Made by a program: the position numbers and the translations under genes. The notes under the pieces are model-generated. The model was not told where the DNA came from and did no database searches. It saw nothing but the letters and a program-made list of their open reading frames with translations. This document shows, in pieces, positions 22,158 through 31,415 of a stretch of 64,000 nt of DNA (positions within the stretch are counted from its first letter, which is position 1; every line of letters starts with the position of its first letter). The stretch spans positions 800,752 to 864,751 of the forward strand of contig NZ_VMRJ01000003.1 in assembly GCF_007713685.1 (NCBI RefSeq). Direction: 5' to 3'. This DNA is from Hymenobacter setariae. Lineage in GTDB: Bacteria; Bacteroidota; Bacteroidia; Cytophagales; Hymenobacteraceae.

Positions 22158-25100
22158 CTAAATCAGCGCGCATACATCTAATTCAAACTCGCGCATTTTA
22201 TCTATAAACGCTTTAGGTTCAATTTGAAAGCGGCGCGAGAACATATCTACGGCCAGTTTTTCGTGCGGCTCCACAAATTGAATCTCCAACCGCTTCGAAC
22301 CCTTGGCGTGCTCAATAGCTTCTTGTAAGCGGTCAATCATGGGCCCGGTCACGGTGCGCAGGTCGAGTTTTACGCGCACGCCTTTGCTGAGCTTTTCGGC
22401 TACCTGGGCCAGCGGCTCCATGGTTTTTATCTTCAGTTCCCACTGGTCCTGGGTGCCGTAGCGCAGCTCCATCTTGCCCCGAATGAACATGGGTGGCACC
22501 TGCTCCTGTGGGTAGTTGCGAGGGTTGATGAGAGCGCTAAAGCGCGTGTAATCATCGCGGAACAGCGCTAGGTTGATGCTCGAATCGTAGTCTTCTACGT
22601 TGAACGAGGCCATCGGCTGTCCGCTTTTAGTGGTACGGAACACTACGCCCGAGAGTAGGCCGGCGATGTTCACATCCTTGCCCTTCTGCTGGTCGAGTTT
22701 GTCGAGCGGGCAAGTACAGTAGGCGTCGATTTCCATGCGGAAAGTATCGAGCGGATGGCCCGAGAGGTAGAAACCTACCACTTCCTTTTCGCGGCGCAGC
22801 TTCTCAGGTGCACTCCATTCCTCTAGGTCCTGCACCTTGGGCAGTGGCGCGGCCACCGCCCCAAAAGCTCCGGCTCCAAACAAGCTGTGCTGCGCCGATT
22901 CCTTAGCGGCCTGATGCTGCTGGCCGAGCTTCAGCGCCTTCTCAATCAGGTTTTGGTCGCCGGCCGGAGCGTCCATAAACTGGCGGCGGTTGTATTTCTC
23001 GAAGCTGTCAAAGGCGCCGGCCTGGGCGAGGCTTTCCCAAGTTTTCTTGTTCACAGCGCGCAGGTTCACGCGCTTCGCAAAGTCGAATACATCGGTGAAC
23101 GGGCCGTTTTTCTGGCGCTCTTCTACCAATTCGAGTACGGCGGCTTCACCCGCGCCCTTCACAGCGGCTAGGCCAAAGCGAATCTGGTTGGCGCGCGGTA
23201 CGTTGAATTTTTGCTCGCTTTCGTTCACATCCGGCCCGAGTACGGCCACGCCTTGCTTGCGGGCTTCCTCGATAAAGAAGGTCACCTTCTTGATATCGCC
23301 CATGTTGTTGGTGAGTACGGCGGCCATGTACTCAGCTGGATAGTTAGCCTTAAGGTAGCCAGTCTGATACGCCACTACCGAGTAGGCGGCCGAGTGCGAC
23401 CGGTTGAAGCCGTACTCCGCAAACTTCTCCATCACGTCGAAGACTTCAGATGCCTTCTTAGCCGGAATTTTGTGGATTTCGCCCGCACCCTTCACGAATT
23501 TTTCGCGCTCTAGGGCCATCTTTTTCATGTCTTTCTTACCCATGGCGCGGCGCAGCAAGTCAGCGCCACCTAGGGAGTAGCCGGCCAGAATCTGGGCCGT
23601 TTGCATAATCTGCTCCTGGTACACCATAATGCCCTGGCTATACTCCAGGATGGGCTTGAGTAGCTCGTGCGGGTATTCGACCGGCTCGCGGCCGTGCTTG
23701 CGGTTGATGAAGTCAGGGATGAACTGCATCGGGCCGGGCCGATACAAGGCGTTCATCGCAATCAAGTCCTCGATGTTGGTTGGCTTCAAGTCCTTGAGGT
23801 ACATGCGCATACCTTCCGACTCGAACTGGAATGTGCCGATGGTATCGCCGCGCTGGTAGAGCGCGTAGGTCTTCTCGTCGTCGAGCGGAATATTGTCGAT
23901 GTCGATTTTGACGCCGTGGTTGCGCTCAATCAAATTCATGGCATCCACGATGATGGTCAGGGTTTTGAGCCCTAGGAAGTCCATCTTGAGCATGCCGGCG
24001 CTCTCAATCACCTTGCCGTCAAACTGCGTCACGAGCAGGTCCGAGTCCTTGGAGGTCGAAACCGGAATGTAGTTTGTGATGTCGTCGGGCGCGATGATAA
24101 CGCCCGCTGCGTGGATGCCGGTGTTGCGCACCGAGCCCTCTAGGCGCTCGGCGAGGGCCAGAATCTGACCTTTTAGGTCGGTTTTGTCATCGCGGATGGC
24201 TTGCAGCTCAGGCACGTCGCGGAAGGCGCCAGATAGGGTAGTACCGGGCTTTTCGGGTACGAGCTTGGCCATCTCGTTGGCGGCGGGCAGCGGCAGCTCC
24301 ATGGCGCGGGCCACGTCCTTGATAGACGACTTGGCGGCCATCGTACCGAAGGTAATAATCTGGGCCACCTGCGTTTTGCCGTACTTACCCACCACGTAGT
24401 CAATGACTTTCTGGCGGTTCACGTCGTCAAAGTCAATGTCGATATCGGGCATCGACACGCGCTCGGGGTTTAGAAAGCGCTCGAATAGCAGCGAGTACTT
24501 GATGGGGTCGATGTTGGTGATACCCACGCAGTAGGCTACCGCCGAGCCCGCCGCTGACCCCCGGCCCGGCCCCACGGCCACGCCCATACTACGACCCTTG
24601 TTAATAAAGTCCTGCGTAATCAGAAAGTAGCCCGCAAAACCCATCGTCTTGATGATGCGCAGCTCGTATTCCAGGCGCTCCTCAACCTCGGGCGTACGCT
24701 CGGAGTACCTAGGCGGCTTGCTCATGGTCACGGTGCCGTTGCCGGCGCTTGGCCCGAAGGCCCCCACGTAGGTCAGCTCGCGCAAAAAGTCGTCGGCCGT
24801 AGCGAAGCCGGCGGGCAGCGGGAAGTTGGGCAGTAGAATATCGCGCGCCAGCTTGGGCGGCGTTATTTTATCGACTATCTCGTTGGTGTTGTCAAGGCTC
24901 TCGGGCACGTCAGAGAACAGCTCCGACATCTCGGCTTGAGTCTTGAAATAGAACTGGTCGTTGGCGAAGCCGAAGCGGCGGCGGCGCTGCTTGGGCGGCT
25001 TTTGCAGCTCTTCATCAATGCGCGAGAGCATGCGGCGGGCGTTTTCGTCGTAGCTGTGCGCCTTGCGTAGCTCATCGAGCGGGCCGTAGTGCACGCGCTG

Positions 25101-25874
25101 GTCGGCGGTGAGTACGGTGTAGTAGTTCGTTTCAAAGTCGCCGACCGGGATGCTGCGCTCTTCGGCCGTGTTCACGCACAGTAGCAGGTCGTGGGCAGCG
25201 TAGTCGGTTTGGTCTACGTAGTGCGAGTCATTAGTGCAGATAACCTTGACGCCATACTTCTTCGCGAACCCTAGGAGCACCTGGTTTACATCCTCTTGGC
25301 TTTTGCCAGTGCCGTCGAAGTTCATCAGCCCGTGGCGTTGAATTTCGATGTAGAAATCCTCGCCAAACACGTCGAGCCACCAGCGTAGCTTCTCTTCGGC
25401 TACTTCTTCGCTCTCAAATAGAATGGCCTGCGGAATCTCGGCCCCGATGCAGCACGAGGTAGCAATTAGCCCTTCATGGTACTTCAGAATCAACTCTTTA
25501 TCGATGCGCGGAAACTTCGAGTACACGCCCTCGATAAAGCTGAGCGAGCATAGCTTGGCCAGGTTGTGGTAGCCAGCCTGGTCTTTGGCGAGCAGCAGCT
25601 GGTGGTAACGCTCGTCTTTTTCGCCCTTTTCACGCAAGAAGGTTTTCTTATGGCGGTCGGCCACTAGGTAGAATTCGCAGCCTACTATCGGCTTGACATT
25701 GTACTTGTTAGCCTCGGCCACGAAGTTGAACGCCCCAAACATGTTGCCGTGGTCGGTGAGGGCTACGGCGGGCATACCGTCGGCCTGCGCCTTCTTCATG
25801 AGCGCGCCAATGCTGGCCTGGCCGTCGAGCAACGAGTACTGGGTGTGCGAGTGGAGGTGCGAAAACGTGGGCAT
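22158..25874 (-). CDS. dnaE: DNA polymerase III subunit alpha
   Basis: The 1238-residue replicative polymerase. An N-terminal PHP domain (HSHTQYSLLDG, LTDHGNMFG, CTNDSHY) is followed by the polymerase core with GPGRGSAAGS and the catalytic aspartates of MPDIDIDFDD near residue 475. The fingers include YRPGPMQFIPDF and EQIMQTAQILAGYSLG. A QHSLFG sequence near residue 990 looks like a beta-clamp binding motif (QxxLF). The C-terminus carries an OB domain. Length is typical of DnaE1. It extends primed DNA in the replisome. It lies upstream of trxA on the same strand. Confidence 0.97.
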   Translation of the reverse strand: MPTFSHLHSHTQYSLLDGQASIGALMKKAQADGMPAVALTDHGNMFGAFNFVAEANKYNVKPIVGCEFYLVADRHKKTFLREKGEKDERYHQLLLAKDQAGYHNLAKLCSLSFIEGVYSKFPRIDKELILKYHEGLIATSCCIGAEIPQAILFESEEVAEEKLRWWLDVFGEDFYIEIQRHGLMNFDGTGKSQEDVNQVLLGFAKKYGVKVICTNDSHYVDQTDYAAHDLLLCVNTAEERSIPVGDFETNYYTVLTADQRVHYGPLDELRKAHSYDENARRMLSRIDEELQKPPKQRRRRFGFANDQFYFKTQAEMSELFSDVPESLDNTNEIVDKITPPKLARDILLPNFPLPAGFATADDFLRELTYVGAFGPSAGNGTVTMSKPPRYSERTPEVEERLEYELRIIKTMGFAGYFLITQDFINKGRSMGVAVGPGRGSAAGSAVAYCVGITNIDPIKYSLLFERFLNPERVSMPDIDIDFDDVNRQKVIDYVVGKYGKTQVAQIITFGTMAAKSSIKDVARAMELPLPAANEMAKLVPEKPGTTLSGAFRDVPELQAIRDDKTDLKGQILALAERLEGSVRNTGIHAAGVIIAPDDITNYIPVSTSKDSDLLVTQFDGKVIESAGMLKMDFLGLKTLTIIVDAMNLIERNHGVKIDIDNIPLDDEKTYALYQRGDTIGTFQFESEGMRMYLKDLKPTNIEDLIAMNALYRPGPMQFIPDFINRKHGREPVEYPHELLKPILEYSQGIMVYQEQIMQTAQILAGYSLGGADLLRRAMGKKDMKKMALEREKFVKGAGEIHKIPAKKASEVFDVMEKFAEYGFNRSHSAAYSVVAYQTGYLKANYPAEYMAAVLTNNMGDIKKVTFFIEEARKQGVAVLGPDVNESEQKFNVPRANQIRFGLAAVKGAGEAAVLELVEERQKNGPFTDVFDFAKRVNLRAVNKKTWESLAQAGAFDSFEKYNRRQFMDAPAGDQNLIEKALKLGQQHQAAKESAQHSLFGAGAFGAVAAPLPKVQDLEEWSAPEKLRREKEVVGFYLSGHPLDTFRMEIDAYCTCPLDKLDQQKGKDVNIAGLLSGVVFRTTKSGQPMASFNVEDYDSSINLALFRDDYTRFSALINPRNYPQEQVPPMFIRGKMELRYGTQDQWELKIKTMEPLAQVAEKLSKGVRVKLDLRTVTGPMIDRLQEAIEHAKGSKRLEIQFVEPHEKLAVDMFSRRFQIEPKAFIDKMREFELDVCALI

Positions 25875-26107
25875 CGTATCAAGTAGCTAGCCTCAATCAA
25901 CAAGTAAAGGGCGGTGATTGGTGCGGCGGGTTTAAGTAAAGATACCCCCGCTACTCAACCCGTCCCAAGCCCGGTTTTGGGGCGGCCTGATTTTCTGGCT
26001 GCTGCGTTTTTGCCTGGCCCAATCTCGCGCACCAACCTAGGCGGGCGGGTGGCGTACAGCCCCAAGTCGGCAAATGAATGCCGGGTGAACGTAGCAACCT
26101 GCCAATT

Positions 26108-26857
26108 ATGAAAAAAGGACTGTTGATGCTAGCGCTGCTGGGTGGGCTGGCCCTAGGTGCCCGCCCAGGCCGGGCGCAGTCGGTAGAGCTGACGATGGAT
26201 ATTTTCACCAGTTCGGTGCTCTCGCAGACCACTACCCTGTTGAACAACAACGCGGTAATGTCGGCCTATGAAAATTCGACTGCTAAGAAAGATGCAGCCC
26301 GCGGGAAAGCAGCTGGTAGCGCCGCCAGCCGCACCGTCAACTTAGCCTACACGCCCACGGCCACCCTGCGGCAGCAAACGGTGCAGGAGCTAGGGCGCAA
26401 GCTGCAAGCCAGCAACCCGGCCGCCGGGCAGTCCTTCAACAATGCCTTTGGGCCAGGTAAAGCCGATTATAACCAGCTATTTATGGAGATGGTGAAGCAG
26501 TCGGGTCTGCCGGCCAACAATGCCGCTACCGCATTCGCTGCTTACTTAGAAATTGGCTACGCCATCGTCAACGATGTACAAAATGAAAGCAGCATCACGC
26601 CGACCATGGACCGGGCGCTGCAACGGCAGGCCGCCGGTATTTTGAGCCAAAACAAAGGATTGACCTCGACCACGGCCGTTGCCCGGTTTGGCGAAGCCAC
26701 GAAGCTGCAAGCCATTATGCTGTACCTAGGTTGGCAAAGCGCCCGCCAGCACGGGCAAGCCGGTCAGTTTCGCCAAACTATCGCGCAACAGTTTCGCAGC
26801 CAGGGCCTTGACTTAAGTATGCTGCAACTCACCAATACTGGGCTAGTAAAAAAATAA
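26108..26857 (+). CDS. exported protein, DUF6683-like, function unknown
   Basis: 249 residues from the ATG at 26108, which opens a signal peptide (MKKGLLMLALLGGLALG, cleavage near GRAQS). The mature protein is helical and Ala/Gln-rich, with a YTPTATLRQQTVQELGRKL segment, an NNAATAFAAYLEIGYAIVND helix, and a final LDLSMLQLTNTGLV. The alternating pattern of a 'YTP' start and an 'NNAADAxA' helix resembles DUF6683 proteins as I recall them. No catalytic motif is visible. It is divergent from dnaE and followed by 289 bp without features I can support. Confidence 0.6.
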   Translation: MKKGLLMLALLGGLALGARPGRAQSVELTMDIFTSSVLSQTTTLLNNNAVMSAYENSTAKKDAARGKAAGSAASRTVNLAYTPTATLRQQTVQELGRKLQASNPAAGQSFNNAFGPGKADYNQLFMEMVKQSGLPANNAATAFAAYLEIGYAIVNDVQNESSITPTMDRALQRQAAGILSQNKGLTSTTAVARFGEATKLQAIMLYLGWQSARQHGQAGQFRQTIAQQFRSQGLDLSMLQLTNTGLVKK

Positions 26858-27146
26858 ATGGCTACGGCAAGCGATACAGGTGCTGGTTGCGAGCTTATTA
26901 GAAAGCATAACTAGTAAGGTGTTAGAGACACAAAGCCAGCTAGTAAAAATAGCTATTTTAGTATCTGCCTGAACTACTTCGCTTAAGTAGGGTTTTAGGA
27001 AAGCACGTAGGGCCAAGCTGGCCCACGCCGGGCTGCGTTCAGCTCTCTGTTTAGCTGACCAGTCACTTGCTGTTGCCCAGATATAGCCGCGTTGCGTAGG
27101 CGACCGGGCAGCTAGGTAGGGGAGAAGGAGCTCACAATTTAACCTC

Positions 27147-28214
27147 ATGAAGCTACTAACTCCTAGTACCGACCCGGTTTATAGCCGGCCGGCTACGCAT
27201 TCCTACCTCAACGCATGGCTGCTGCGCTATTTGCAAGACCCGCGTGATTTGCCCTTTGCGCACCTTATGCTGAAAATAGCGGCCACTATGCTGCCGCTGG
27301 CAGTGGCGCTGTTTGTGCCCGCATTGCGCGGGGCGTGGTGGTGGGCGGTATTTGGATTGTTTTTCTACTTCAGCAATGCGCGGTTCAAAGGGCCATTCGG
27401 ACTGATGCTGCATTGCACTAGCCACCGCATGCTGTTTAAGAAGCAGCACGGCTGGCTGAATCACATTATTCCGTGGGTGCTAGGGCCGCTGTTTGGCCAG
27501 ACGCCGGAGTCGTACTTCGTGCACCACATGGGCATGCACCACCCCGAAAACAACATGCCTGATGATGAAAGCTCGACCATGGCGTATAAGCGCGATTCGC
27601 TCCGGGGGTTTTTGCGTTACTTAGGCGACTTTCTAGTGCTCGGGGCTGTGCGGCTGGCCGGGTATTTCACGCGCCGCAACAAGACGACACTGCGGTTCCG
27701 GCTCTTGCGCGGCGAAACGGCCTACCTAGGGCTGGTGCTGGTGCTCAGCTTTATGAACCTGCCGGGCACGCTGGCCGTGTTTGTGGTGCCGTTTGTACTG
27801 TCGCGGGTCATTATGATGCTCGGTAACTGGGCCCAGCACGCGTTTGTCGATGCCAACACCCCGGACAATTGCTACACTAATAGCGTGACGTGTATCAATA
27901 CTGCTTACAACCACAAGTGCTGGAATGATGGCTACCATATCAGCCACCACCTCAAGCCGGCCTTGCACTGGACCGACCACCCGGCGCACTTTCGCCAGAA
28001 CCTAAGCGAGTACATCGCGCAGAAGGCCATTGTCTTTGATGGCATCCACTTCCTGCACATTTTCTTTTACCTCATGGCCAAGCGCTATGACCTACTGGCG
28101 CGCCACTTTGTGCTGCTCGATGGCGAGCCTCGCGACGAGGCTTCGGTAGTAGCTCTTTTGCGGTCGCGCACGCAGCGCATTGTGCTGCCGGCGCTGGTGC
28201 CGCAGTTAGCTTAG
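27147..28214 (+). CDS. membrane fatty acid desaturase
   Basis: A 355-residue integral-membrane di-iron enzyme. Histidine boxes are visible in order: HCTSH (HxxxH) near residue 90, HHMGMHH near residue 125, and HISHH near residue 265, between hydrophobic helices. The usual four-helix, cytosolic-histidine topology follows. It inserts a double bond, or hydroxylates, a lipid acyl chain with O2. The regiochemistry cannot be read. Bacteroidota use such desaturases for unsaturated lipids and carotenoid-type substrates. It is a single gene, with pepP 114 bp downstream. Confidence 0.88.
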   Translation: MKLLTPSTDPVYSRPATHSYLNAWLLRYLQDPRDLPFAHLMLKIAATMLPLAVALFVPALRGAWWWAVFGLFFYFSNARFKGPFGLMLHCTSHRMLFKKQHGWLNHIIPWVLGPLFGQTPESYFVHHMGMHHPENNMPDDESSTMAYKRDSLRGFLRYLGDFLVLGAVRLAGYFTRRNKTTLRFRLLRGETAYLGLVLVLSFMNLPGTLAVFVVPFVLSRVIMMLGNWAQHAFVDANTPDNCYTNSVTCINTAYNHKCWNDGYHISHHLKPALHWTDHPAHFRQNLSEYIAQKAIVFDGIHFLHIFFYLMAKRYDLLARHFVLLDGEPRDEASVVALLRSRTQRIVLPALVPQLA

Positions 28215-28328
28215 GTCAACTGGTTGGGCATGAGAGGGTAGGGTAGAAAGAAGCTTCTGGTAACTGCGGATGGCCGATGGCCGACCGCTAACTTGCGGCC
28301 TCCATTCTGTCCTACTTACTTGCTGCCC

Positions 28329-29618
28329 ATGCGCTACGGACCCATTGCCCCCGAGCTGTTCATCGAGAATCGCCGCCGCTTTCGCGAGCTGCTGCCGCCG
28401 CAGTCGCTGGCCATTTTTAATGCCAACGACATCTTGCCTACCAACGCTGACGGCACCTTGCCGCTGAAGCAAAACACCGACCTGTTTTACCTCAGCGGCG
28501 TTGACCAAGAGGAAAGCATTCTCGTCATCTGCCCCGATGCCACACTGCCTAGGTATCGCGAAATCCTGTTTCTGCGCGAAACCTCCGAGCATATCCTAGT
28601 TTGGGAAGGCTACAAGCTGACCAAGGAAGAGGCGCGCCAAGTGTCAGGCATCCCGACCATCATGTGGCTCGACCAGTTTGAGACGGTACTGCCGGCCCTG
28701 ATGAATGAGGCGGAGTATGTATACTTGAACTCCAACGAGCACATTCGCTCGGTGGTGGAGGTTGAAACCCGCGATGCTCGCTTTATCAAGGACTTGCAGC
28801 GCCGCTACCCACTGCACCAGTACCGCCGCGCCGCTCGCCTCACGCACCAACTGCGCGCCATCAAGAGCCCCGAGGAAATCCGGCTGATGCGCCGCGCCTG
28901 CGAGATTACCGGCAATGCCTTCCGCCGCGTGCTAGGCTTTGTGCAGCCTGGCGTGTGGGAGTTTGAGGTAGAAGCTGAAATCCTCCACGAGTTTGTGCGC
29001 TCGGGCTCGCGCGGCCCGGCCTACACCAGCATCATTGGCAGCGGCGAAAGCGCTACCATCTTGCACTATATCTCCAACGACCGCCAGTGCCAGGACGGCG
29101 ACGTGCTGCTGATGGACTTCGGTGCTGAGTACGCCAACTACGCTGCTGACCTCACGCGCAGCATTCCGGTCAATGGCACCTTCACGCCGCGCCAGCGCCA
29201 AGTGTACGAGTCGGTGCTCCGAGTATTCAAGTTTGCCCAAAGCCAGCTTGTAGTAGGCAACGAAATCGAGGCCTACCACAGGGCTGTGGGCGAAACGATG
29301 GAGCAGGAGCTTATTAAGCTGGACTTGCTAAACGCCAGCGACGTCAAAAACCAGGACCCCGACGCGCCGCTCTACAAGAAGTACTTTCCGCACGGCACCA
29401 GCCACTACCTAGGTCTCGACGTGCACGACGTAGGTTTTAAGTACCGCAAGTTTGAGGCAGGTATGGTGTACACCAACGAGCCAGGCATTTATATCCGGGA
29501 GGAGAAGCTAGGTATTCGCCTCGAAAACGACTTCCTCATCACGCCTACCGGCAATGAGGACTTAATGGCCGACATTCCGCTGGAACTGGCCGACATCGAG
29601 CGCTTGATGAAGCGGTAA
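28329..29618 (+). CDS. pepP: Xaa-Pro aminopeptidase (M24B)
   Basis: 429 residues from the ATG at 28329 (an upstream in-frame TTG is less likely). An N-terminal AMP_N domain (residues about 5-135; NGTLP-type loop, FYLSGVDQEESIL) precedes the pita-bread M24 domain. Metal ligands are visible: LLMDFGAEYANYAADLTRS (two Asp), HGTSHYLGLDVHD (His), NEPGIYI (Glu) and RLENDFLI (Glu). It removes N-terminal residues preceding proline, using two metal ions. It is convergent with an exported methyltransferase gene across a REP-like palindrome. Confidence 0.94.
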   Translation: MRYGPIAPELFIENRRRFRELLPPQSLAIFNANDILPTNADGTLPLKQNTDLFYLSGVDQEESILVICPDATLPRYREILFLRETSEHILVWEGYKLTKEEARQVSGIPTIMWLDQFETVLPALMNEAEYVYLNSNEHIRSVVEVETRDARFIKDLQRRYPLHQYRRAARLTHQLRAIKSPEEIRLMRRACEITGNAFRRVLGFVQPGVWEFEVEAEILHEFVRSGSRGPAYTSIIGSGESATILHYISNDRQCQDGDVLLMDFGAEYANYAADLTRSIPVNGTFTPRQRQVYESVLRVFKFAQSQLVVGNEIEAYHRAVGETMEQELIKLDLLNASDVKNQDPDAPLYKKYFPHGTSHYLGLDVHDVGFKYRKFEAGMVYTNEPGIYIREEKLGIRLENDFLITPTGNEDLMADIPLELADIERLMKR

Positions 29619-29721
29619 AAAACGACTGTCATGCTGAGCTTGCGAAGCATCATATCACGCTGAGAACAACCATTCTGACGTGATAAGATGCTTCGCAGGC
29701 TCAGCATGACAGTCGTTTTTT
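29617..29721. repeat. REP-like palindrome, 43-bp arms
   Basis: Arms 29617-29659 and 29679-29721 are inverted copies with a few mismatches. The core TGTCATGCTGAGCTTGCGAA continues into GCATC. Outer A and T runs make it a bidirectional terminator between pepP and the methyltransferase gene. This core resembles dispersed intergenic palindromes I recall from Cytophagales genomes. It is the only copy in the window. Confidence 0.85.
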
Positions 29722-29739
29722 GAGTAGCTGACTAGCTAC

Positions 29740-30519
29740 CTAGGGCCGCCGGAATAACATCAAGTGCTGCTGCGGTAGGCTTTCTCGCACTTCTACAAAT
29801 TCTAGCCCGACGGCGCTCATTTCCTTTTTGGCCTGTGTCACGGTCATTTTGTGGATGGGCTTGATAGGCACCTTAGGGTCTTCGGCCCGGTACTCTACCA
29901 GTGCCAGGCGGCCAGTGTGCGGTCGTAGAGCATTGCGAATGGCACGGCCCATCTCGCGCGGGTGGTCAAACTCGTGGTATGCATCAACCAGCAACACCAA
30001 GTCGACGCTATTGGCGGGTAGGTGCGGGTCGGTCGTCGTGCCCAAGACGGGTTTCACATTAGTCAGCTTGTTTTTGGCCTTGCGCTGGTTTAGCTCGGCT
30101 ATCATCTCGGGCTGAATGTCTTCAGCCAGCACTTGGCCATTAGGTACTAGCGCCGCCATCCGAAAAGAAAAGAAGCCAGTGCCCGCCCCTAGGTCGGCTA
30201 CGACATCAGTTGGCTTGAGCTGTAGCTCTTTAAGCAGGATATCGGTGCCTTCCTCCTCGCGGCGGTCCGAGCGCTCGAGCCAGTCGGCACCCTCGTGGCC
30301 CATTACGTGGGCTATTTGCCGCCCTAGGTAGTAGCGGCCGATGCCACTCGGGTCGCGCGGAGCACGAGTTTCGTAGCCCGCCGTATCCGACGTTTGGGCA
30401 TTAGGCATGTCCGAACGCAAGAAAGCCTGCGAGGCGACGTTTGACTCTATCGGTAGCTGAGTGCAAGCGCCAGCGGCGGTTGTACCAGCCAATATCCATC
30501 TCACAACGGCTTTTTTCAT
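29740..30519 (-). CDS. exported class I SAM-dependent methyltransferase-like protein
   Basis: A 259-residue protein with an N-terminal signal peptide and apparent lipobox (TTAAGAC), then a class I methyltransferase fold. Motif I is VVADLGAGTGFFSF, followed by LAEDIQPEM, a LVLLVDAYHEFDHP motif IV region, and RLALVEYRAED. The catalytic fold looks intact, yet the signal would place it in the envelope, where SAM is not expected. Either SAM or another ligand is available there, or the signal sequence is misread. A YETRAPRDPSGIGRYYLGRQ segment precedes the fold. It is monocistronic. Confidence 0.75.
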   Translation of the reverse strand: MKKAVVRWILAGTTAAGACTQLPIESNVASQAFLRSDMPNAQTSDTAGYETRAPRDPSGIGRYYLGRQIAHVMGHEGADWLERSDRREEEGTDILLKELQLKPTDVVADLGAGTGFFSFRMAALVPNGQVLAEDIQPEMIAELNQRKAKNKLTNVKPVLGTTTDPHLPANSVDLVLLVDAYHEFDHPREMGRAIRNALRPHTGRLALVEYRAEDPKVPIKPIHKMTVTQAKKEMSAVGLEFVEVRESLPQQHLMLFRRP

Positions 30520-30715
30520 ACGTAATTAGACCTAGGCTAGCTTATTGAACTGCCTGCCCAACAGTGCTGAGCTAATAGGCGTTCAGCAAAGCAGTACAGT
30601 TATTTCTTAGTGCAATAACAACATTAAGTATAACAAATACCCTAATAGGGCAGCCAAATTGCGTCATATAACGTAGGGACCCCTACTTTCTTACTTCTTC
30701 CCCTTTTTTCACCTT

Positions 30716-31342
30716 ATGAAAAAACTATCCCTTACACTCGGCCGCGTAACGCTTGTAGTTGCTACCGCTCTCTCGCTTGGCGCCTGCGGCCGCGCCGATT
30801 ATGCTCCGCTGTCGCGCGCTACCACGCAGCCTGCCAGCACCCCCATCGCCCAAGCGACTCCCTATGTGCCAGTAGCTGACGACGCTTCAGCTACCGTGAA
30901 AGTAGCTACCCCAACCCAAGCTGCGCCTACCGCTCCAGTAGCCGTGCAGCCAGCTCCGGCCACGCCCGCAGCTACCCCGGCCATTGTGGCACCCGCCACT
31001 CCAGCTGTAGCGCCAGCTGCTTCGGTAGCTGCCGTAGCACCCCAAGCTAGCGCTGCTACTGCGCCGGCTCCTAAGATGAATTTGGTTCAGCGCCTAACCC
31101 TACGCAAAATCACCAAGAAGCTGGACAAGCTAGCCAGTCAGGCTCCGCAGCTCAAGCAGCGCGATGCCAGCGCCGCTCGTGGGGGCCTCGATGGCAACTT
31201 GCGCAGCGCTGTCCTCTTTGGTTTGATAGGTCTGATTGTGTTACTATTTAGCGGTGTGAATGCCATTTTTGGTATCGTAGGTACCATCCTGCTCGTCATT
31301 GGCCTGGTCTTCCTAGTGCTCTGGTTGCTTGACCAAGCCTAG
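30716..31342 (+). CDS. putative lipoprotein with Ala/Pro-rich linker and C-terminal membrane segments
   Basis: A 208-residue protein with a lipoprotein signal (ALSLGACGR) and about 90 residues of Ala/Pro/Val-rich low complexity. A basic patch (LVQRLTLRKITKKLDKLA) follows, and the C-terminus has two adjacent hydrophobic, glycine-containing segments (LFGLIGLIVLLF and IVGTILLVIGLVFLVLWLL). It is unusual for a lipid-anchored protein also to end in membrane helices. No family is recognised. A candidate promoter (TTG-N22-TACTTTC) lies upstream, and it ends at a CCTAGG hairpin. Confidence 0.6.
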   Translation: MKKLSLTLGRVTLVVATALSLGACGRADYAPLSRATTQPASTPIAQATPYVPVADDASATVKVATPTQAAPTAPVAVQPAPATPAATPAIVAPATPAVAPAASVAAVAPQASAATAPAPKMNLVQRLTLRKITKKLDKLASQAPQLKQRDASAARGGLDGNLRSAVLFGLIGLIVLLFSGVNAIFGIVGTILLVIGLVFLVLWLLDQA

Positions 31343-31363
31343 AGAAAACTAGCATGAGGCATA

Positions 31364-31400
31364 AAGAAAGCCCTAGGTGCTTAGCACCTAGGGCTTTCTT
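31364..31400. terminator. perfect 17-bp hairpin with embedded CCTAGG
   Basis: AAGAAAGCCCTAGGTGC / GCACCTAGGGCTTTCTT around TTA. It lies between the lipoprotein gene and the end of priA, which are convergent. Confidence 0.85.
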
Positions 31401-31415
31401 GCATTTAGGCTGGCA

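Noticed and set aside
26843..27148. 101-residue minus-strand ORF in the spacer before the desaturase gene
   Set aside because: No domain, no signal, composition like noncoding DNA; I see no feature in this 289-bp spacer.
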